A DNA stretch of 60,000 nucleotides from positions 890,803-950,802 of the forward strand of contig NMRA01000020.1 in assembly GCA_002633005.1 (NCBI GenBank). The letters run 5' to 3'. This DNA comes from Phoronis australis (taxonomy: Eukaryota > Phoronida > Phoronidae). The position numbers and the translations under genes are program-made. The notes under the pieces were generated by a model that made no database searches, was not told where the DNA came from, and saw only the letters and a program-made list of their open reading frames with translations. Every line of letters starts with the position of its first letter. Within the stretch, counting starts at the first letter, position 1. Below, piece by piece: positions 58,083 through 60,000 of this stretch.

Positions 58083-60000
58083 CTGTAAATATAAAAATAA
58101 ATTCCATCAGTGATAACCAGCTACTGTAGCTAGAAGTACAACAATCATATCATTAGTGTTATTACTATCCACTAAATGTCTCCACTGCTCTATGTATGTA
58201 TTAAGCTCCATGCACCTACAGTACAAGCCAAAAGTATTCGAACAAAATGACCCAGAATTCCCCGCCACATGGCTGCGCAGAAACCGAATTCACCGTTAGA
58301 GTAGCACTCCCTCACGGCCGAGAATGAAAAATAGTAAGGTGACCTAGTCAATCTCTAATTAGAATAGTGACATTATAATGGTCATTACCAGTAGTTTTTG
58401 CAGTAAACATAAAGCCATCATGATGAGAAAACGAAGTTGTCTTTTACACTATAGTTAAAATAATTAAATTGTACTCCTTTGTTTCACCCTGTGCACCTAA
58501 GCTTCACATGTAGACGCATGCAGCTATCCCTCGTATATGTTCATATCTGAAATTGGGTTTTTGTTTTTTTTTGGGCGTATTTTCATAACTTTTCATTTAA
58601 AGGTGAAATAAACTAGGTTTTAATCTAGTCACTTATCTTTATCAAGTCGGTCTCATCTCGTAGCTTTCTTCGATTGAAAATTTCTAGACTTGCAAAGAAC
58701 TGACAATTCACTATAGTTTTAGTCCAGGGCTATTAAATTGCCTCCTCATGCTGCTTAGTTTGAGCAGCTGAAGCAATATGGCCGTCAGAGGAATTCCAGG
58801 TGTGAGCTATCCTCAGCGGGAGACTTTCAGTAAGCAATGTGAGCAGATCCAGTGACTCCTATCACCACCTAGCTGTAACACGTGGTACTTTTACTCAATG
58901 GGTGGCCTAGGGGAACATTTTGACTTCATGAAAAGACCCTTTTACAGTAAGTGTGATTCGACATGGTGCTTTAAAATAAAAGTGAGGTTGGCTTCTCATC
59001 CTTTAAAGGTCATGAGTATCCAGTGATCAGTTTCCACATTACTATTTGAGAGTCTCTAAATGGAGGTAGAAAAACGCAGTGCATTTTAGAAGTTTATGCA
59101 CTACCAGCAGTCCAGGCAAATGGGTGTTAAAATGTCAGGGCTTCAAATTCTTCGTGCTAAGAGAAATGTGCAGTGTTGATATGCGCGCACTGTTTAAAAT
59201 GACCTCTGGGGGGTGCAAAGTAAGTCAGGAAAGCACTCCTCTATAGGAACACACCAGCCACCTTTCGAAGTGATTTTTCAATCAGTTCCAAGGTCATGGG
59301 TACGGGAGAAAAAGAACTGACACAAAAATGCAACTAGGGAGTGCAACAGAGGTCAAACCTGTCTGAAAGGGGCAGGTTCCATAACTCTTAACTTATTTAG
59401 AACACAACACCATTAAAAACTCAGCTGATCATGCTGTTGCATTGCTAGGGCTGCCCACCCATTTAGCACAAAATCTGTAACCTTTAAGCTATAAATCCAT
59501 ATTTTGCAAGTGAAAGCTTAATGAATAATATCCAATAACTTTAGAAAGTTTAAATCTCAATCAAAAGATGGTGTGATATACCTATGAACAATTTTCAGTA
59601 AAAAGCGACATTAAAAGCCCAGCTTGTCACATTGATGTTTTCTGGTTGACATAGTAGTTTTCTTTCCATCAAACCATGACCAAGCTAATCTCAATATCTG
59701 GTAATTCCTGATCCATGCCGACACCACCTGAATTCTCAGTGCTTGACAAGACAAAATGCAGTTTTTCCTCATCTCATTTTCAAAATATAGTCAAATTCCT
59801 TGAAATATTCAACTCCAAAATTCCGCCCTAAACATGATTTCAAAGCAGAAGACATCCCACAAAACCTAGTAAGCCAGTTTCTCATTGATCAGTCCTTCAC
59901 AAACTAACTTCAATTGACCAATCATGAAAGGCAAAGCTCATATGCAAATTAAATAATGCAAAGGTACTCAAGATACATCTTTGGCCAGATCTTGCCCTCT
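58083..60000 (-). other. TRA2: TRA2 intron sequence, no exon found
   Basis: I searched for the preceding RRM exon (RGFAFVYF motif) on the minus strand and did not find it, so it lies beyond the window. No other feature is supported here. Confidence 0.65.

Noticed and set aside
1-60000. CRISPR arrays, operons, bacterial promoters or riboswitches
   Set aside because: The window is eukaryotic (introns, poly(A) signals, retrotransposons); no direct-repeat/spacer array is present.

Overview
The window is nuclear DNA from an invertebrate animal. Its two recognisable genes are split into spliced exons with GT/GC-AG introns and animal-type polyadenylation signals, and the 44 kb between them is AT-rich and full of decayed transposons. 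The transposon set (Penelope-like, Ty3/gypsy, PIF/Harbinger and LINE remnants, hAT-like MITEs, tRNA-derived SINEs) and the many TACATGTA-type palindromes suggest a marine lophotrochozoan or an invertebrate deuterostome. I cannot name the species.

Layout. (1) 29-11439, + strand: the 3' three quarters of a MED1 (Mediator subunit 1) gene. Seven coding exons are joined here with consistent phases. They include a GC-AG intron, a 227-bp tandem duplication that copies the end of one exon, two LxxLL receptor boxes and the conserved C-terminal tail. Its 3' UTR probably runs to about 13.75 kb. (2) 13.7-23 kb: mostly unassignable sequence, with one convincing LIM-domain exon on the minus strand (15963-16227) and LINE fragments. 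(3) 23.4-34.4 kb, minus strand: a previously hidden multi-exon gene whose phases join cleanly. It encodes a signal peptide, an acidic propeptide, a Lys-Lys site and a two-cysteine peptide, and so looks like a neuropeptide or small secreted-protein precursor. (4) 32.7-33.6 kb: a Penelope-like element end with inverted terminal repeats, two hammerhead-like motifs and a near-perfect 102-nt hairpin. (5) 40-51 kb: a transposon graveyard. It holds a disrupted Harbinger element with TIRs about 4.1 kb apart, a deleted Ty3/gypsy element with two LTRs, a Penelope reverse-transcriptase fragment, hAT-like MITEs, and three copies of a tiny (65-98 bp) palindromic element, two of them flanked by perfect 5-bp target duplications. 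(6) 55.9-58.1 kb, minus strand: the last three exons of a transformer-2 (TRA2) splicing-factor gene, whose RRM start lies beyond the right edge.

MED1 and TRA2 are convergent housekeeping genes (transcription coactivation and splicing regulation) with no evident functional link. The most interesting candidates are the secreted-peptide gene, the mini-palindrome family with 5-bp target duplications, and the Penelope hairpin/hammerhead cluster.
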